DNA of 24,540 bases, taken from contig DBZV01000094.1 of NCBI GenBank assembly GCA_002311865.1, forward strand, positions 5,810 to 30,349, read 5' to 3'. This document shows positions 24,417-24,540 of the stretch, one piece after another. The stretch's first letter is position 1. Every line of letters begins with the position of its first letter. The translations under genes were made by a program, and so were the position numbers. This stretch comes from Dehalococcoidia bacterium UBA1151. GTDB lineage: Bacteria > Chloroflexota > Dehalococcoidia > Lucifugimonadales > Lucifugimonadaceae. The notes beneath the pieces were generated by a model. That model was not told the origin of the DNA. It saw only the letters and a program-made list of their open reading frames with translations, and searched no databases.

Positions 24417-24540
24417 CTTACAGATGATGGTACCGCCCGCATCGGTGACTTTGGTCTGGCTCTTTCGATCGACCGGTCTCGCCTGACACAAGAAAAAACA
24501 ATCGTGGGTACCGTGTGCTATATGCCGCCTGAGCAGGCTA
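24417..24540 (+). pseudogene. Continuation of the kinase gene after the amber codon
   Basis: In the frame of the kinase, the codons after TAG read LTDDGTARIGDFGLALS, then a stretch ending GTVCYMPPEQA at the window edge. These are the DFG magnesium-binding motif and the activation-segment PPE of a Hanks kinase, with no frameshift. The interrupted position is usually Trp, Met or a similar residue in LKPGN-h-x-L; a single G-to-A change from TGG would give TAG. The gene runs out of the window. Confidence 0.8.

Noticed and set aside
23727..24540. Genome-wide amber recoding to explain the kinase stop
   Set aside because: Other genes in the window use TAG as a genuine terminal stop at family-typical lengths, so general recoding is not supported.

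Overview
The window is a gene-dense bacterial segment with moderately high GC. The content points to a Chloroflexota/SAR202-like organism: enolase-superfamily and HpcH/HpaI-aldolase catabolic genes, PIG-L, DUF1028, SDR and Abhydrolase_10-type enzymes, lipoproteins with Pro/Thr- or Pro/Ala-rich linkers, and very large FtsX-type permeases. This placement is an inference from gene content; no rRNA or other marker gene is present. I see no tRNA, CRISPR array, insertion sequence or prophage.

Layout. (1) 99-5456 is a catabolic neighbourhood. On the minus strand lie a mandelate-racemase-family dehydratase, an orphan TctC/Bug-like lipoprotein and an HpcH/HpaI aldolase. Diverging on the plus strand are an M20 amidohydrolase and a second HpcH/HpaI aldolase. 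A dehydratase that makes a 2-keto-3-deoxy acid, followed by an aldolase that splits it to pyruvate plus an aldehyde, is the natural reading. (2) 5687-7023 holds an excisionase-type HTH protein fused to a degenerate receiver domain, then a strong hairpin, then a convergent PIG-L deacetylase with its own promoter-like sequence. (3) 7166-15607 is a tight minus-strand operon: two 10-TM FtsX-type permeases, a LolD/MacB-type ATPase with an AbrB-like C-terminal extension, and an alpha/beta hydrolase, with gaps of only 3, 4 and 8 nt. (4) 15840-17988 on the plus strand holds a candidate 23-codon leader ORF, a lipoprotein HtrA-like protease and an SDR overlapping it by 4 nt. (5) 18219-21359 on the minus strand holds an SDR with its own terminator, a lipoprotein predicted to be a seven-bladed propeller, and a DUF1028 protein. 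(6) 21562-24540 on the plus strand holds a large alpha/beta hydrolase and the 5' part of a Ser/Thr kinase gene interrupted by an in-frame amber codon.

Most noteworthy: the kinase amber codon at 24414-24416 with intact reading frame beyond it; the apparent CTG start of the upstream permease; the ATPase-AbrB-like fusion; a shared beta-sandwich-like insertion in both permeases; the SDR whose catalytic lysine position is asparagine; and the pseudo-receiver regulator. Several starts were moved on Shine-Dalgarno evidence (3254, 15607, 20354). Nothing here proves a wholly new system. The permease/ATPase/hydrolase operon is the best candidate for undescribed biology.
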